The notes below the pieces were generated by a model. It was not told the DNA's origin. It saw only the letters and a program-made list of their open reading frames with translations, and did not search any database. Below are positions 8,552 through 17,081 of a stretch of 64,000 nt of DNA, piece after piece (positions within the stretch are counted from its first letter, which is position 1; each line of letters opens with the position of its first letter). A program made the translations under genes and the position numbers. This DNA comes from Rhodococcus rhodnii (GTDB lineage: Bacteria > Actinomycetota > Actinomycetes > Mycobacteriales > Pseudonocardiaceae). Location: contig JOAA01000016.1 in assembly GCA_000720375.1 (NCBI GenBank), positions 248,001 through 312,000 on the forward strand, read 5' to 3'.

Positions 8552-9733
8552 CTAACTCGCTGGACCGAGCCAGGTCAGAGCAGCGACGCGAAGGGCTTGC
8601 ACGCCGGTGGTCAACGTCGGCTCGAGCACCGGCGCGAACACGGACGAGTGATTGCTCGGCAGCGCCTCGATCCCGCCGCGCCGCAACGCCTCGACGACGA
8701 CGTCGAACTCGAGGCCGCCCCAGAACCAGAACACCGTCGGCACGCCCGCGGCCTCGCCGAAGATGCCGATGTCCTCGCTGCCGGTGATCAACGGCATCGT
8801 CATCACCTTGTCGGCACCGAACTTCTGGGTGAACTCCGCGACGGTCTTGGTCGTCGCCGCCGGATCGCTGACCAGCACGGGAGCGCTGTCGTTCCAGTCG
8901 AATTCGGGGTCCTTCAGCGCGCCGCTCGCCGCCGCTTCGGCCCGGATGATCCGCTCGATCGCGCCGCGCACCAGGTCATGCGTCTGCTTGGTGTACGTCC
9001 GCATGTTGATGCCCAGCTCGGCGGTGTCCGGGATGATGTTGTCCTTCGTGCCCGCGTGCAGCTTGCCGACCGTGACGACCGCGGTCTCCCCCGGCGGGAC
9101 CTCCCTGGACACGATGCCCTGCAGGCGCGTGACCACGTTGGCGGCCATCAGGATCGGGTCGACCGTGGTCTCCGGCCGTGAGCCGTGCCCGCCGCGGCCG
9201 TGCAGCGTGACCTGGACCGAGTCGGCGCCCGCCATCATCGGGCCGGTTCCGTAGCCGAGCATCCCGGCAGGCAGCGGGCCGACGTGCTGGCCCAGCACGA
9301 TGTCCGGCTTGCCGAAACGGTCGAACAGGCCGTCGGCGACCATCGCCCGCGCGCCTTTGGCGGTCTCCTCGGCCGGCTGGAACACCAGCATCAGCGTGCC
9401 GGACCACTGGTCCTCCACGAGCTGCTGCGCAGCGCCGACCAGACACGTCACGTGCATGTCGTGTCCGCAGGCGTGCATCACGCCGGGCACTTTGCTGGCG
9501 TATGGCAGGCCCGTCTTCTCGTCGATGGGCAGCGCGTCCATGTCCGCGCGCAACATGACCGTCGGGCCGTCGCCTTTACGTAGCAACGCGACGACGCCTG
9601 TGCCGCCTACTCCGGTCGTGACCTCGTAGCCCAGGGGGACAAGCGCTTGCGCAATTCGCTCGGCCGTCCGGTGTTCGTGCTCGGAGAGCTCCGGGTGTTC
9701 GTGCAGATCGCGGTAGAAATCGGCCAAGTTCAC
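8552..9733 (-). CDS. M20-family amidohydrolase
   Basis: Zinc or manganese amidohydrolase of the M20D type (hippurate hydrolase/IAA-amino acid hydrolase relatives), about 393 residues, cytoplasmic. Visible metal-site segments are MHACGHDMH (Cys89, His91 in my numbering), the QPAEE pair of glutamates near 123, and the later GSEDIG and SNHSS regions. It releases an acyl group or amino acid from an N-acyl amino acid; the substrate is not predictable. GTG 9733 is chosen because the family begins close to this point; GTG 9766 and ATG 9784 upstream lack a ribosome site. It ends 45 bp before cbs and may be co-transcribed with it. Confidence 0.85.
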   Translation of the reverse strand: MNLADFYRDLHEHPELSEHEHRTAERIAQALVPLGYEVTTGVGGTGVVALLRKGDGPTVMLRADMDALPIDEKTGLPYASKVPGVMHACGHDMHVTCLVGAAQQLVEDQWSGTLMLVFQPAEETAKGARAMVADGLFDRFGKPDIVLGQHVGPLPAGMLGYGTGPMMAGADSVQVTLHGRGGHGSRPETTVDPILMAANVVTRLQGIVSREVPPGETAVVTVGKLHAGTKDNIIPDTAELGINMRTYTKQTHDLVRGAIERIIRAEAAASGALKDPEFDWNDSAPVLVSDPAATTKTVAEFTQKFGADKVMTMPLITGSEDIGIFGEAAGVPTVFWFWGGLEFDVVVEALRRGGIEALPSNHSSVFAPVLEPTLTTGVQALRVAALTWLGPAS

Positions 9734-9829
9734 TCGGCCAACAGTACCTAACCTGCGGTTTTTCACTCTTAAGGAGCAGTGCACGCGAGTTGGGCGACCG
9801 TATGGTTTTAGTTACAGGGGGTGTTTCGC

Positions 9830-10777
9830 ATGAGACTGAGCGTGCACCTGTTGGTGGAGACAGCCGACCTGCCCAACCTGCACGACGCCAACTCGTACGA
9901 CATCGACGGGCGGCTGTTCGCGGTGGGCACCACCCCGCCGCGCGAACTGCTCGTCCCTGACTTCGGCATCAGAGTCGCTGCCAATTCGGTGTACCTGCCC
10001 GCGATCGGGCTCGACCCGGAGTGGTCGCGCGCGCTCGCACACGACGGACTCGTGCGCGGCATGACGGGATCACACACCTTGCATGTGGACGCCCGGCAGC
10101 CCGTACCGGAACTGCTCGCCGAACTGCTGGCCCGGTACACCTCCACCCGGTATCGCACCGAAGCGCCGCTGCTCGACATCATCCGCGCGGTCCCGCCCCG
10201 GTCGAACGTCAAGGCGCAGTTGGACCTGACGCTGGGACACCGGATCAGAGCCGGGCTGAACGTCGGGCAGCACGAGCCGGAACTGCGCCACCGCGGCGAG
10301 TTCTACGTGTTCGCCGAACACCACTGGTTCCTGGTCGACCGCGGCCAATTGGCCGCACTGGAGGGCAAGCTCGCCGCGATCCCGGACGTGACAGGGGAAA
10401 TCGCGTTACAGCCGTGTGTTTCCCTTGCCCGGCACGCGGATGTGATGACCAGGGACCTGGACCTGGTGTTCACCACGCAGACGTTCGCCAGGGCGAGCGC
10501 GACCGCCAAGCGTTGGCGGGAATGGCCTTCGTGCCGTGATGAACTGTCCGAGATCCACCGCGCCCACTGGCCCGACTGGACAGTCGACGAACCGCGCTTC
10601 GTCTACGCGATGGATCCACCTGGCGCGTTGCCGTTTCTCGACAAGGTGACGTTGTTGCATCACGTGACCCGGATCCGGCGCTACGGCTTCGAAGTCGCCT
10701 TCGCCCGCAGGCCCATCCCGACCTGCGCCGTTCCGTCCCCTCGGACCGAAGGACTGCCCCTTAGGTACCCCGATTAG
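9830..10777 (+). CDS. Uncharacterised protein with one TTA codon
   Basis: A 315-residue cytoplasmic protein with no signal peptide or membrane segment and no motif I recognise. It is rich in His, Arg and Asp and looks globular, with a central run LDLTLGHRIRAGLN and an aromatic-rich middle (FAEHHWFLV). ATG 9830 follows GGGGG by 8 nt; GTG 9821 is a weaker option. Leu-193 is encoded by TTA (10406-10408), a codon that is rare at this GC content and restricts expression in Streptomyces through the bldA tRNA. It diverges from the M20 gene and stands alone. High GC at third positions supports a real gene. Confidence 0.7.
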   Translation: MRLSVHLLVETADLPNLHDANSYDIDGRLFAVGTTPPRELLVPDFGIRVAANSVYLPAIGLDPEWSRALAHDGLVRGMTGSHTLHVDARQPVPELLAELLARYTSTRYRTEAPLLDIIRAVPPRSNVKAQLDLTLGHRIRAGLNVGQHEPELRHRGEFYVFAEHHWFLVDRGQLAALEGKLAAIPDVTGEIALQPCVSLARHADVMTRDLDLVFTTQTFARASATAKRWREWPSCRDELSEIHRAHWPDWTVDEPRFVYAMDPPGALPFLDKVTLLHHVTRIRRYGFEVAFARRPIPTCAVPSPRTEGLPLRYPD

Positions 10778-10848
10778 GGGAGATTCCGGGTGCCCCGGCG
10801 GTCATGATCCGTGTATTAGTGGGATCAGGGCTGCGAGGGGAGGCGACC

Positions 10849-11628
10849 GTGGGGATATTGCGAGGGATTCGGGTCGCCGCTGTGACTCTTTGCGGGGTGG
10901 GCGGACTGTCCGGCGCGATGTACGGACTGCTCACCGGGCAGGGCAAGCGGGCGCGGACATTGATCGGGCGATCCACAACGGACCCGCACCGGGCGGACGG
11001 GGTTTACCCGGGCGGTGTCGGGAGTGTGCTGAAGTTCGCCGTACTGGGTGATTCGCTGGCCGCCGGGCTCGGCGCGGAGAACGCCGACCTGCTGCCGGGT
11101 GTGTTGCTCGCACGCGGTCTGGTCGAGGAAACCGGGCGTTCGGTGCGTCTGACGACCTATGCCCGGGTCGGGGCGACCACGAGGACGTTCATCTCCCAGG
11201 TCGACCAGGCGGTCGCGGATCCGCCGGATCTGGCGTTGGTGATCATCGGCGGCAACGACGTGACCGGGAAGATGCGCGTGCGCACCTCCGCCGCGTTGCT
11301 GGGTATCGAGGTGGCGCGGCTACGGGCGGCCGGGGCCGCCGTGGTCGTGGCGACCTGCCCTGATCTCGGGACCATCAGGCCGATTCCGCAGCCGTTGCGC
11401 TGGGTCGTCCGCCAATGGGGGCGCATGCTGGCGAAGGCCCAACGGCACGCGGTGCTCCGGGCGGGCGGCATCCCTGTGCCCGCCGCCGACCTGATCTCGG
11501 CCGAATTCCACATGCGGTACTCGGAGCTGTTCAGCCCGGACCGGTTCCACCCGAACGGGGCCGGATACCGGCACGCGTCGGCCGTGTTGCTGGCTCCTTT
11601 GTGCCAGGCGGTAACAGCGTCAATGTGA
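10849..11628 (+). CDS. SGNH/GDSL hydrolase, membrane-anchored or exported
   Basis: 259-residue esterase/lipase-like enzyme. Block I is GDSLAAG with nucleophile S69, block III is GGND with N136, and block V is DRFHPN with D231 and H234, so the full SGNH set is present. The N-terminus (residues 4-28) is hydrophobic and probably targets it to the membrane. GTG 10849 follows GGGGAGG and is preferred to ATG 10804. It sits 90 bp before a thiolase gene in the same direction; the same pairing occurs in mycobacteria (Rv1075c next to fadA3, from memory), which suggests a lipid-related job, although the acyl substrate is unknown. Confidence 0.85.
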   Translation: MGILRGIRVAAVTLCGVGGLSGAMYGLLTGQGKRARTLIGRSTTDPHRADGVYPGGVGSVLKFAVLGDSLAAGLGAENADLLPGVLLARGLVEETGRSVRLTTYARVGATTRTFISQVDQAVADPPDLALVIIGGNDVTGKMRVRTSAALLGIEVARLRAAGAAVVVATCPDLGTIRPIPQPLRWVVRQWGRMLAKAQRHAVLRAGGIPVPAADLISAEFHMRYSELFSPDRFHPNGAGYRHASAVLLAPLCQAVTASM

Positions 11629-11718
11629 CCGTCAATGTGATCGGGCTCCCCTCGCGGATCTCACCGGTGGGCCTACAGTGACCGGTGAGTAACTTTCGCG
11701 GAGCAAAGGAGCTGCACC

Positions 11719-12939
11719 ATGCCTGAGGCCGTCATCGTCTCGGCCGCCCGATCGCCGATCGGCCGCGCCGGCAAAGGATCGATGGTCAGCATCCGGCCGG
11801 ACGACCTCGCTGTGCAGATCGTGCGCGCGGCGCTGGACAAGGTGCCCCAGCTGGACCCGAAACAGATCGACGACCTGATCCTCGGCTGCGGCCTGCCCGG
11901 CGGTGAGCAGGGCTTCAACATGGGCCGCGTGCTGGCCGTCGAACTCGGCTACGACCATCTGCCCGGCTGCACGGTGACGCGGTACTGCGCGTCCAGCCTG
12001 CAGTCGACCCGGATGGCCTTCCACGCCATCAAGGCCGGCGAGGGCGACGTGTTCATCTCGGCGGGCGTGGAGACCGTGTCCCGGTTCGCCAAGGGCAGCT
12101 CCGACTCGTGGCCCGACACCCACAACCCGATCTTCGCCGACGCGGAGGCCCGGACGGTCTCGGTGGCCGAAACCGGTGCGGACTCGTGGGAGGACCCGCG
12201 CTCGTCGGGTCAGGTCCCGGACGTGTACATCGCGATGGGCCAGACCGCGGAGAACCTGGCGCTGCTGAAGGACGTGTCCCGTGAGGACATGGACCACTTC
12301 GGGGTGCGGTCACAGAACCTCGCGGAGAAGGCGATCGCGGATGGCTTCTGGGCCAAGGACATCACCCCGATCACCCTGCCCGACGGCACCGTGGTCTCGG
12401 CCGACGACGGCCCGCGTCCTGGCGTGACGTACGAGAAGACCGCGACGTTGAAGCCGGTGTTCCGGCCCGACGGCCGGGTGACCGCGGGCAACTGCTGCCC
12501 GTTGAACGACGGCGCGGCCGCCTTGGTGATCATGAGCTCCGACAAGGCAGCGGAGCTGGGCATCACGCCGCTGGCCCGGATCGTGTCGACCGGTGTTTCC
12601 GGCCTGTCGCCGGAGATCATGGGTCTCGGCCCGGTCGAGGCCACCCAGCGCGCTCTGGCCCGTGCGGGCATGTCGATCAGTGACATCGACCTGGTCGAGA
12701 TCAACGAAGCCTTTGCCGCGCAGGTGATTCCGTCCTACCGGGACCTCGGCATCGACATCGACCGGCTGAACGTCAACGGCGGCGCGATCGCCGTCGGCCA
12801 CCCGTTCGGCATGACCGGCGCGCGCATCACCACCACGCTCATCAACTCCTTGCAGCACCACGACAAGCAGTTCGGCCTGGAGACGATGTGCGTCGGCGGC
12901 GGCCAGGGCATGGCCATGGTCATCGAACGCCTCAGCTGA
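11719..12939 (+). CDS. Acetyl-CoA C-acyltransferase (thiolase)
   Basis: Thiolase that cleaves beta-ketoacyl-CoA with CoA or runs the reverse condensation, in fatty acid or aromatic-acid degradation. 406 residues, normal length. The acylated cysteine is C90 in [10 protein letters not shown]361 lies in GHPFG and the second catalytic cysteine is C391 in [15 protein letters not shown] stands 6 nt before ATG 11719. Gene order next to an SGNH hydrolase and near cbs/metB resembles that around mycobacterial fadA3, so a FadA3-type degradative enzyme is the likeliest assignment; chain-length preference cannot be read. Confidence 0.92.
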   Translation: MPEAVIVSAARSPIGRAGKGSMVSIRPDDLAVQIVRAALDKVPQLDPKQIDDLILGCGLPGGEQGFNMGRVLAVELGYDHLPGCTVTRYCASSLQSTRMAFHAIKAGEGDVFISAGVETVSRFAKGSSDSWPDTHNPIFADAEARTVSVAETGADSWEDPRSSGQVPDVYIAMGQTAENLALLKDVSREDMDHFGVRSQNLAEKAIADGFWAKDITPITLPDGTVVSADDGPRPGVTYEKTATLKPVFRPDGRVTAGNCCPLNDGAAALVIMSSDKAAELGITPLARIVSTGVSGLSPEIMGLGPVEATQRALARAGMSISDIDLVEINEAFAAQVIPSYRDLGIDIDRLNVNGGAIAVGHPFGMTGARITTTLINSLQHHDKQFGLETMCVGGGQGMAMVIERLS

Positions 12940-12955
12940 CCCGCTTTCGTTCGTA

Positions 12956-12984
12956 TGCCCCCGAAGTACGTCGCTTCGGGGGCA
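12956..12984. terminator. Bidirectional hairpin between convergent genes
   Basis: Perfect 11-bp stem (TGCCCCCGAAG) with a 7-nt loop, placed between the thiolase stop and the convergent lectin gene stop, so it probably serves both. Confidence 0.75.
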
Positions 12985-12994
12985 TTCGTGTGGC

Positions 12995-13474
12995 TCAGCC
13001 GATGTTCCAGTGCACGGCCGGGCCGGAGCTCATGTAGTCCCACTGGCCGACGGGGGCCAGGTTGTCGGTCCGGTTGCCCAGTACGAACAGGAACTTCTGG
13101 CTGTGCCGGTTGACCAGCAGGCCGCCTGAGAGGTTGATGTTCCACAGCTGGTTCGCGCCGTAGTGGCAGTCGTACTGCACGGCGTGGCCGCCGTTGCCCG
13201 TGACCCAGCCGATGATCTCAAGGCACTTCCCGCTGTGCGCGTTGGTCACGATGCCGGTCTGCGTGTTGAGCGTCCACTGCTGGTTCGCGCCACCGTGGCA
13301 GTCGAACTGCACGACGGGTGCGAGGTTCTCCTTGCTCCAGTCGCGCACGTCAAGGCACTTGCGGGTGTACGAGTTCTGGATCAGCACCCTGTAGCGGACC
13401 TCCGCCGACGCGGGCGTCACCAGCACGCCGAACAGGACGGCGACGAGCACGAGCAGTGTCCGGGTCTTGGCCAT
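12995..13474 (-). CDS. Secreted ricin B-type lectin domain protein
   Basis: 159-residue secreted protein. Residues 1-24 are a Sec signal peptide ending in ASA. The rest is one RICIN/beta-trefoil domain: three repeats each with a cysteine-bearing strand (KCLDV, KCLEI) and the Q-x-W signature (NQQW, NQLW, and a degenerate third with HWN). The Cys pairs within each repeat fit the usual lectin disulfides. It probably binds galactose- or xylose-type glycans outside the cell; there is no catalytic module attached, which is unusual compared with the many lectin domains fused to glycosidases. GAGGGAG precedes ATG 13474. Third-repeat degeneracy may have reduced sugar binding at that site. Confidence 0.85.
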   Translation of the reverse strand: MAKTRTLLVLVAVLFGVLVTPASAEVRYRVLIQNSYTRKCLDVRDWSKENLAPVVQFDCHGGANQQWTLNTQTGIVTNAHSGKCLEIIGWVTGNGGHAVQYDCHYGANQLWNINLSGGLLVNRHSQKFLFVLGNRTDNLAPVGQWDYMSSGPAVHWNIG

Positions 13475-13557
13475 GTTCTTCTCCCTCGTTTCTGAAGGGA
13501 GAATTCGTGCCGGACTGTCCCAATTGGAAGGGTGCTTGCCCCCTGGTCAGCCGGGAA

Positions 13558-14046
13558 TCATTCCTCGATCTGCCGGTCCTCGCCGCGGCGGCGCAGGTAG
13601 TTGAAGCCGGGAATGCCCAGGATCGCCTGCCGGACGTCCTTCGCGACGTCCAGCAGCTCGTGGATGTCCGGGCCGACGCGGTCGAGGGTGCCCAGGATCG
13701 GCATGATGTCCTCGACCATGTGCTCGGCGAGCTTGGGCAGCTCGTCGACCAGCCGGATCGCGGCCTCCACCTCGTGCGCGGACATCTCCGCGGCGAACCG
13801 GACCATCGGCTTCGTGGCCTCGATGACCTCTTCGGCCGCGACGGTCACCTTGCGGGCGTGTTCGACCGCCGCCTCGGCCGAGGTGACCACGGCGTCGGTG
13901 CGTTCAACGAGTTCGTTCGCCCGGCGCACGGCCTGTTCCGCTGCGGTGAGCAGGCCGAACACCCGGCCGGGGATCGACACGACCGTGGTCACCGTCTGCA
14001 CGGCCCAGCCGAACACGGTCCGTGGACCGGGGATTTTGAGCGCCAT
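13558..14046 (-). CDS. Helical hypothetical protein with membrane-associating N-terminus
   Basis: 162-residue protein without a recognised function. Residues 8-33 are moderately hydrophobic (VFGWAVQTVTTVV, then VFGLLTAAEQ) and could lie on the membrane. Residues about 34-140 are almost entirely helix-forming with heptad-like Ala/Val/Leu spacing, and the C-terminal tail is charged and ends in repeated Arg/Glu. It resembles short amphipathic-helix proteins common next to cell-envelope genes in Actinobacteria. It lies 84 bp upstream of the lectin gene and downstream of the type VII-type locus on the same strand. ATG 14046 has no strong ribosome site. Confidence 0.65.
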   Translation of the reverse strand: MALKIPGPRTVFGWAVQTVTTVVSIPGRVFGLLTAAEQAVRRANELVERTDAVVTSAEAAVEHARKVTVAAEEVIEATKPMVRFAAEMSAHEVEAAIRLVDELPKLAEHMVEDIMPILGTLDRVGPDIHELLDVAKDVRQAILGIPGFNYLRRRGEDRQIEE

Positions 14047-14077
14047 ATGTCAATTCTGCCGAAAAAAGCGCTCCCGC

Positions 14078-14716
14078 TCAGATCGCCGCCTGCAGCAGCG
14101 CGGCGATCCGGGTCTTGTCGGCGGGCGCGTATGTCAGCCAGCCGTTCTGGGCGTACGAGATGTAGCGGCCGACATCGGTGTCGAACCAGGTGAGCTCCAA
14201 CCTGTCGATGACGCTGAGCTGCCCCAGCCTTAGCCGCGGTCGTTTCAGGTAGGTGCCTGCGGTCAGCGCGTCGTTGGACTCCTCGTTCGCGGCGAACGTG
14301 ACCGAACGGCCTTGCCCCGCTTTCACGTCCGGCAACAGCTCGACCATGCCGCGGACGAGGCCGGTCGGCGTGTCGAACCGCAACAGCTGGTCGTCCTGCA
14401 CGATCCGGTACACCCGTGTACCGGCGCTCACCACCAACGCGCGAGCGCACGAGCTGCCCTCGTCGATCCCGACCATGGCTATGGCAGCGTCCCGTTTGGC
14501 CATGGTCGTCAGGGCGTCCTCGATCTCGGCCGAGAGTTTGCCGCGGTGCGCCAGACCGCGGCGTTCCAAATCGGCGACGACAGCCGTGCGGATGCCGGCA
14601 CGTTGTTCCGGGGTCACGCCGTTGTGCGGGATCTCGAAGGGATACGCGGACGTCTCGATGCCGAGCTGTTCCCGCAGGATGTCCATGGCCGCCAACGACA
14701 ACGTGAAGTCCGTCAT
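14078..14716 (-). CDS. ESX secretion-associated protein, EspG-like
   Basis: 212-residue cytoplasmic protein that I assign to the EspG family, the chaperones that hold PE/PPE-type substrates before type VII secretion. Support is the overall pattern (an N-terminal segment LSLAAMDILREQLG, then EIPHNGVTPEQR and a helical stretch leading to repeated beta strands) and above all its position: its ATG 14716 overlaps the stop of the PPE-like gene by 1 nt. GTG 14719 is possible; ATG is preferred for ribosome-site spacing (GGGGAG). No catalytic residues are expected for this family. Assignment is by pattern and context, not by a unique motif. Confidence 0.7.
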   Translation of the reverse strand: MTDFTLSLAAMDILREQLGIETSAYPFEIPHNGVTPEQRAGIRTAVVADLERRGLAHRGKLSAEIEDALTTMAKRDAAIAMVGIDEGSSCARALVVSAGTRVYRIVQDDQLLRFDTPTGLVRGMVELLPDVKAGQGRSVTFAANEESNDALTAGTYLKRPRLRLGQLSVIDRLELTWFDTDVGRYISYAQNGWLTYAPADKTRIAALLQAAI

Positions 14717-16056
14717 CACTCCCCGATCACCGGTTGCGCGGTCTGCTGGTCGATGCCGAAGATCGCGTTCGGGTCCGGTTCGACCAGGTAGTCGGCGCGC
14801 TGGTGTTCGTAGTCCTCCTCGCGTTGTGCTTGTCCCGCAGGCACTCCGGCCATGCCGGGCGCACCCCGCATACCTGGATTTCCTGGCGTACCAGGGCGTG
14901 CCGCCATTCCGGCGCGATCGGCCGCAACCGGGCCGATGCCGGCTCGGGAGCCAGGTCCGGGTTGCTGGGAGGTGATGGGCGGCGGCATTCCCCCTCCTCC
15001 GACGAAACCCGTTGAGAATCCAGGAGATCCTGACGTGAACCCCGATCCGCTGGACGGAACGAACGAGCTCGTGCTCGGCATCGAGAAACTCTGTTGCCCA
15101 GTACGGATATCCGGAGCCACGGACGGCGTCGGCACCTGGGGCCCGATGGGAGTCGGCGTCACCGGGATCGGTTGCTGCTTCGGCTCGATGCCCGGCTGCG
15201 GTTGCTGCGGAGTCAGTTGCGGCCGTTGGGTTTGCTCGTCCAGGACGTCACGTGTGCCTTGTGGCTGGTGACCGTCGAGCTGCGTGACGAAGTTCTGCCC
15301 GGACTGCCCGGAACCGGCCATTGTGGGCGGTGGGGTGAACGCGGGCATCGTGGCGGCGTAGTCGATGAGTGCCTTGTCGTACTTCTCGACCAATTCCGCG
15401 GCCTGCCGGTGCGCGGCTTCCTGCGCGGCGGCGTTCTCCCGCATCTGGGACATCGCCTGCTGCTGCGCGACCGGATCAGTCTGCGCGTTGGCTTGCTGCA
15501 ACGCGTCCGTCATCGAGAACTTCACCGGCGGCGGCACACTGTTGCGGATGTCCGCGGCGAGTTGGGCCTGCGCCGTCAACCTGTTGCCCGCCAACTGCGC
15601 GCCCTGCGCCACAGAGTTGAACCACGTGCTCAGCGAACCGGTGAAGTCCCGTGCCGCGTCCGCGCTCGCGCCCTGCCACTCGGACGCGCTCTTGGTGACG
15701 GACTTGTGCAACGCATCGGAGAGTTCGACGAAAGCGTTGCCCAGCTTGGTCCACGACGACCCGATCGTGCCGACCTGGCCGGGGTCGTTGCGCCCGTCGA
15801 CCATCTTCTTGAGTTCCTCGTGCGAGTAGCCGAGGTAGTCCGGGTTGGGCGCGGCACCGAGCGCCCGGTACTCGGCACCCTTCTGCAGCCGGTTGCCCTG
15901 GGTTTTGGTCTGCTTCTGCAGATCCTTCTCGGCTTTGGCGAGTTTGCGTTGCGCGTCCTTGTACTCCTGCGTGCCAGGCTTCTTGTCGGCCAGGTCCTCT
16001 TGGGCGTTGTGCAGTTTGCGGAACGAGTCCGCGAGGTTGCGCTCCTTCTCGGTCAT
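14716..16056 (-). CDS. PPE-like type VII secretion substrate
   Basis: 446-residue protein. Residues 1-60 form a charged coiled coil. Residues about 95-175 form a WXG100/PPE-like helical hairpin with the W-Q-G turn at 127-129 (EWQGA). Residues about 250-420 are Pro/Gln/Gly-rich low complexity. The C-terminus is an acidic, Tyr-containing segment (DYLVEPDPNAIFG) of a kind I associate with large WXG-fold proteins of Pseudonocardiaceae. Such proteins dimerise with a small helical partner and are exported or surface-exposed through ESX systems. The PE-like partner gene overlaps its start by 4 nt (ATGA) and the EspG-like gene overlaps its stop. No ESX core gene (EccA-E, MycP) is in the window. Confidence 0.78.
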   Translation of the reverse strand: MTEKERNLADSFRKLHNAQEDLADKKPGTQEYKDAQRKLAKAEKDLQKQTKTQGNRLQKGAEYRALGAAPNPDYLGYSHEELKKMVDGRNDPGQVGTIGSSWTKLGNAFVELSDALHKSVTKSASEWQGASADAARDFTGSLSTWFNSVAQGAQLAGNRLTAQAQLAADIRNSVPPPVKFSMTDALQQANAQTDPVAQQQAMSQMRENAAAQEAAHRQAAELVEKYDKALIDYAATMPAFTPPPTMAGSGQSGQNFVTQLDGHQPQGTRDVLDEQTQRPQLTPQQPQPGIEPKQQPIPVTPTPIGPQVPTPSVAPDIRTGQQSFSMPSTSSFVPSSGSGFTSGSPGFSTGFVGGGGMPPPITSQQPGPGSRAGIGPVAADRAGMAARPGTPGNPGMRGAPGMAGVPAGQAQREEDYEHQRADYLVEPDPNAIFGIDQQTAQPVIGE

Positions 16057-16430
16057 ACGCTGCTCGACCCCTCGATCAGTCCGCCGTTGGCCAATTCGAC
16101 GTGCTGATAGCTGTCCATCGCGGTCGACAACCCAGACTCCAGGTCATCGAGAACCTGCTCAACCTGGACAAGCACTTCCCGCAACGACTGCTCGTCGCCC
16201 GCCGCGACGAGCCGCGCGTGCTCGGAGACGAACTTGCCACCCGGCGTGTTGCTCAGGTACGGCTCGCGGTCGATCTGGTCGAGCGTCTTTCGGTGCGCGT
16301 CGAGTTCCTTGCGGACTTTGGCGATCGCGTCGATGATCGGCTGGCCGCCCTCTTCGGTCAGCAGGAACCCGCCCGCACTCGCGACTTCCACCAGGCTCTT
16401 CGGCGGCGCCGGACTGATCTGGCTGCTCAT
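16053..16430 (-). CDS. PE-like small helical partner protein
   Basis: 125-residue helical protein at the head of the PE/PPE/EspG-like operon. It is Ala/Leu/Asp-rich with two long predicted helices (about 30-60 and 70-115), polar enough to be soluble, and lacks a signal peptide. ATG 16430 follows GGAGGAGGG, an excellent ribosome site; longer in-frame upstream readings run through low-complexity DNA and are rejected. Its stop overlaps the PPE-like start (ATGA), the arrangement of PE-PPE pairs, which form one complex. The classical PE N-terminal motif is not obvious, so partner by context is the safer wording. Confidence 0.7.
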   Translation of the reverse strand: MSSQISPAPPKSLVEVASAGGFLLTEEGGQPIIDAIAKVRKELDAHRKTLDQIDREPYLSNTPGGKFVSEHARLVAAGDEQSLREVLVQVEQVLDDLESGLSTAMDSYQHVELANGGLIEGSSSV

Positions 16431-17022
16431 GAGACCCTCCTCCTCCACCACGGAAGAGGCACCACCCCACCCCCAGGTTCCCACCAGATTTCCGCCCAGC
16501 GTGTGTCCACCATTCCGGCACCCTGAAACACACTTTGCGGCACCATGAGATCCGCGTTCTTGACCGCCCCGCACCGCACCGCCCCAGCCCCCAGCGACGG
16601 CCTCAGCTCCCAGCGACCGCCCAGCCCGGGCAACGCTCCAGCCCCCAGCGATAGCTGCCCTGGCCACGCCCCGCGTCCCCGCAACGGCCCAGCCCTGCCG
16701 ACACCCCAAACCCGACGACGACCCAACGGCCCAAGCCCAGCGACGACCCGGCCAGCCCCACTCGCGACAAATCCCGCCACCAGGGACGCCCTTGATTTCA
16801 CGCTACCCCTGGGGTCCGACAGTTCCAGGCGTCGCCGGGCGGCTCCGGGCGGTCACCAAAAGCCACCCACGCCACCTTCGCCACAGCGATCGTGTCCACC
16901 ATTCCGGCACCCTGAAATGCGCCTTGCGGCACCGCGAGACGCACGTTCCGGTTCAACCTCGGCGGGGCGCGTACCCGCGCTGCCCCGGGTGCCGTTCACG
17001 TCATTGCAACCCCTGGGCGCGC
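16431..17022. repeat. 592-bp gene-free region with low-complexity DNA and a duplicated repeat
   Basis: No supported gene. 16560-16790 is C/A/G-rich low complexity with recurring CCCAGC and GACGAC blocks. Two copies of a 57-bp element lie at 16503-16559 and 16892-16948 in the same orientation, matching at most positions; both begin GTGTCCACCATTCCGGCACC. A related sequence occurs in opposite orientation at 40182-40250. The region separates the promoter side of the PE-like operon from the terminator of the Bax inhibitor gene, so the PE/PPE promoter is probably within its last part near 16431-16500. Confidence 0.75.
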
Positions 17023-17057
17023 AAAAAACCGGACCCCGGCGGAAAGCCGGGGTCCGG
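17023..17057 (-). terminator. Rho-independent terminator of the Bax inhibitor-1 family gene
   Basis: Perfect 12-bp stem (CCGGACCCCGGC) with a GGAAA loop, followed on the minus strand by six T residues, 24 bp after the stop codon. Confidence 0.9.
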
Positions 17058-17081
17058 TAGTGAGTTGCTGCGCTGTGGTTG

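Noticed and set aside
6035..9181. A 1048-codon open frame on the plus strand, and an equally long one (30460-33543) on the minus strand
   Set aside because: Both run opposite to well-supported genes (RDD protein, cbs, M20 hydrolase; giant protease A). High-GC genes often leave an open antisense frame; the translations are Arg/His/Asp/Leu-rich without any domain.
14716..16056. A YxxxD/E secretion signal at the end of the PPE-like protein or its partner
   Set aside because: The Tyr-containing acidic C-terminal segment does not give the exact Y-x3-D/E spacing, so I do not claim it.
16545..17060. Open frame of 171 codons in the gap before the Bax inhibitor gene
   Set aside because: Pro/Arg/Ser-rich low complexity, reads through the 57-bp repeat and through a terminator hairpin, and the codon bias is that of skewed non-coding DNA.
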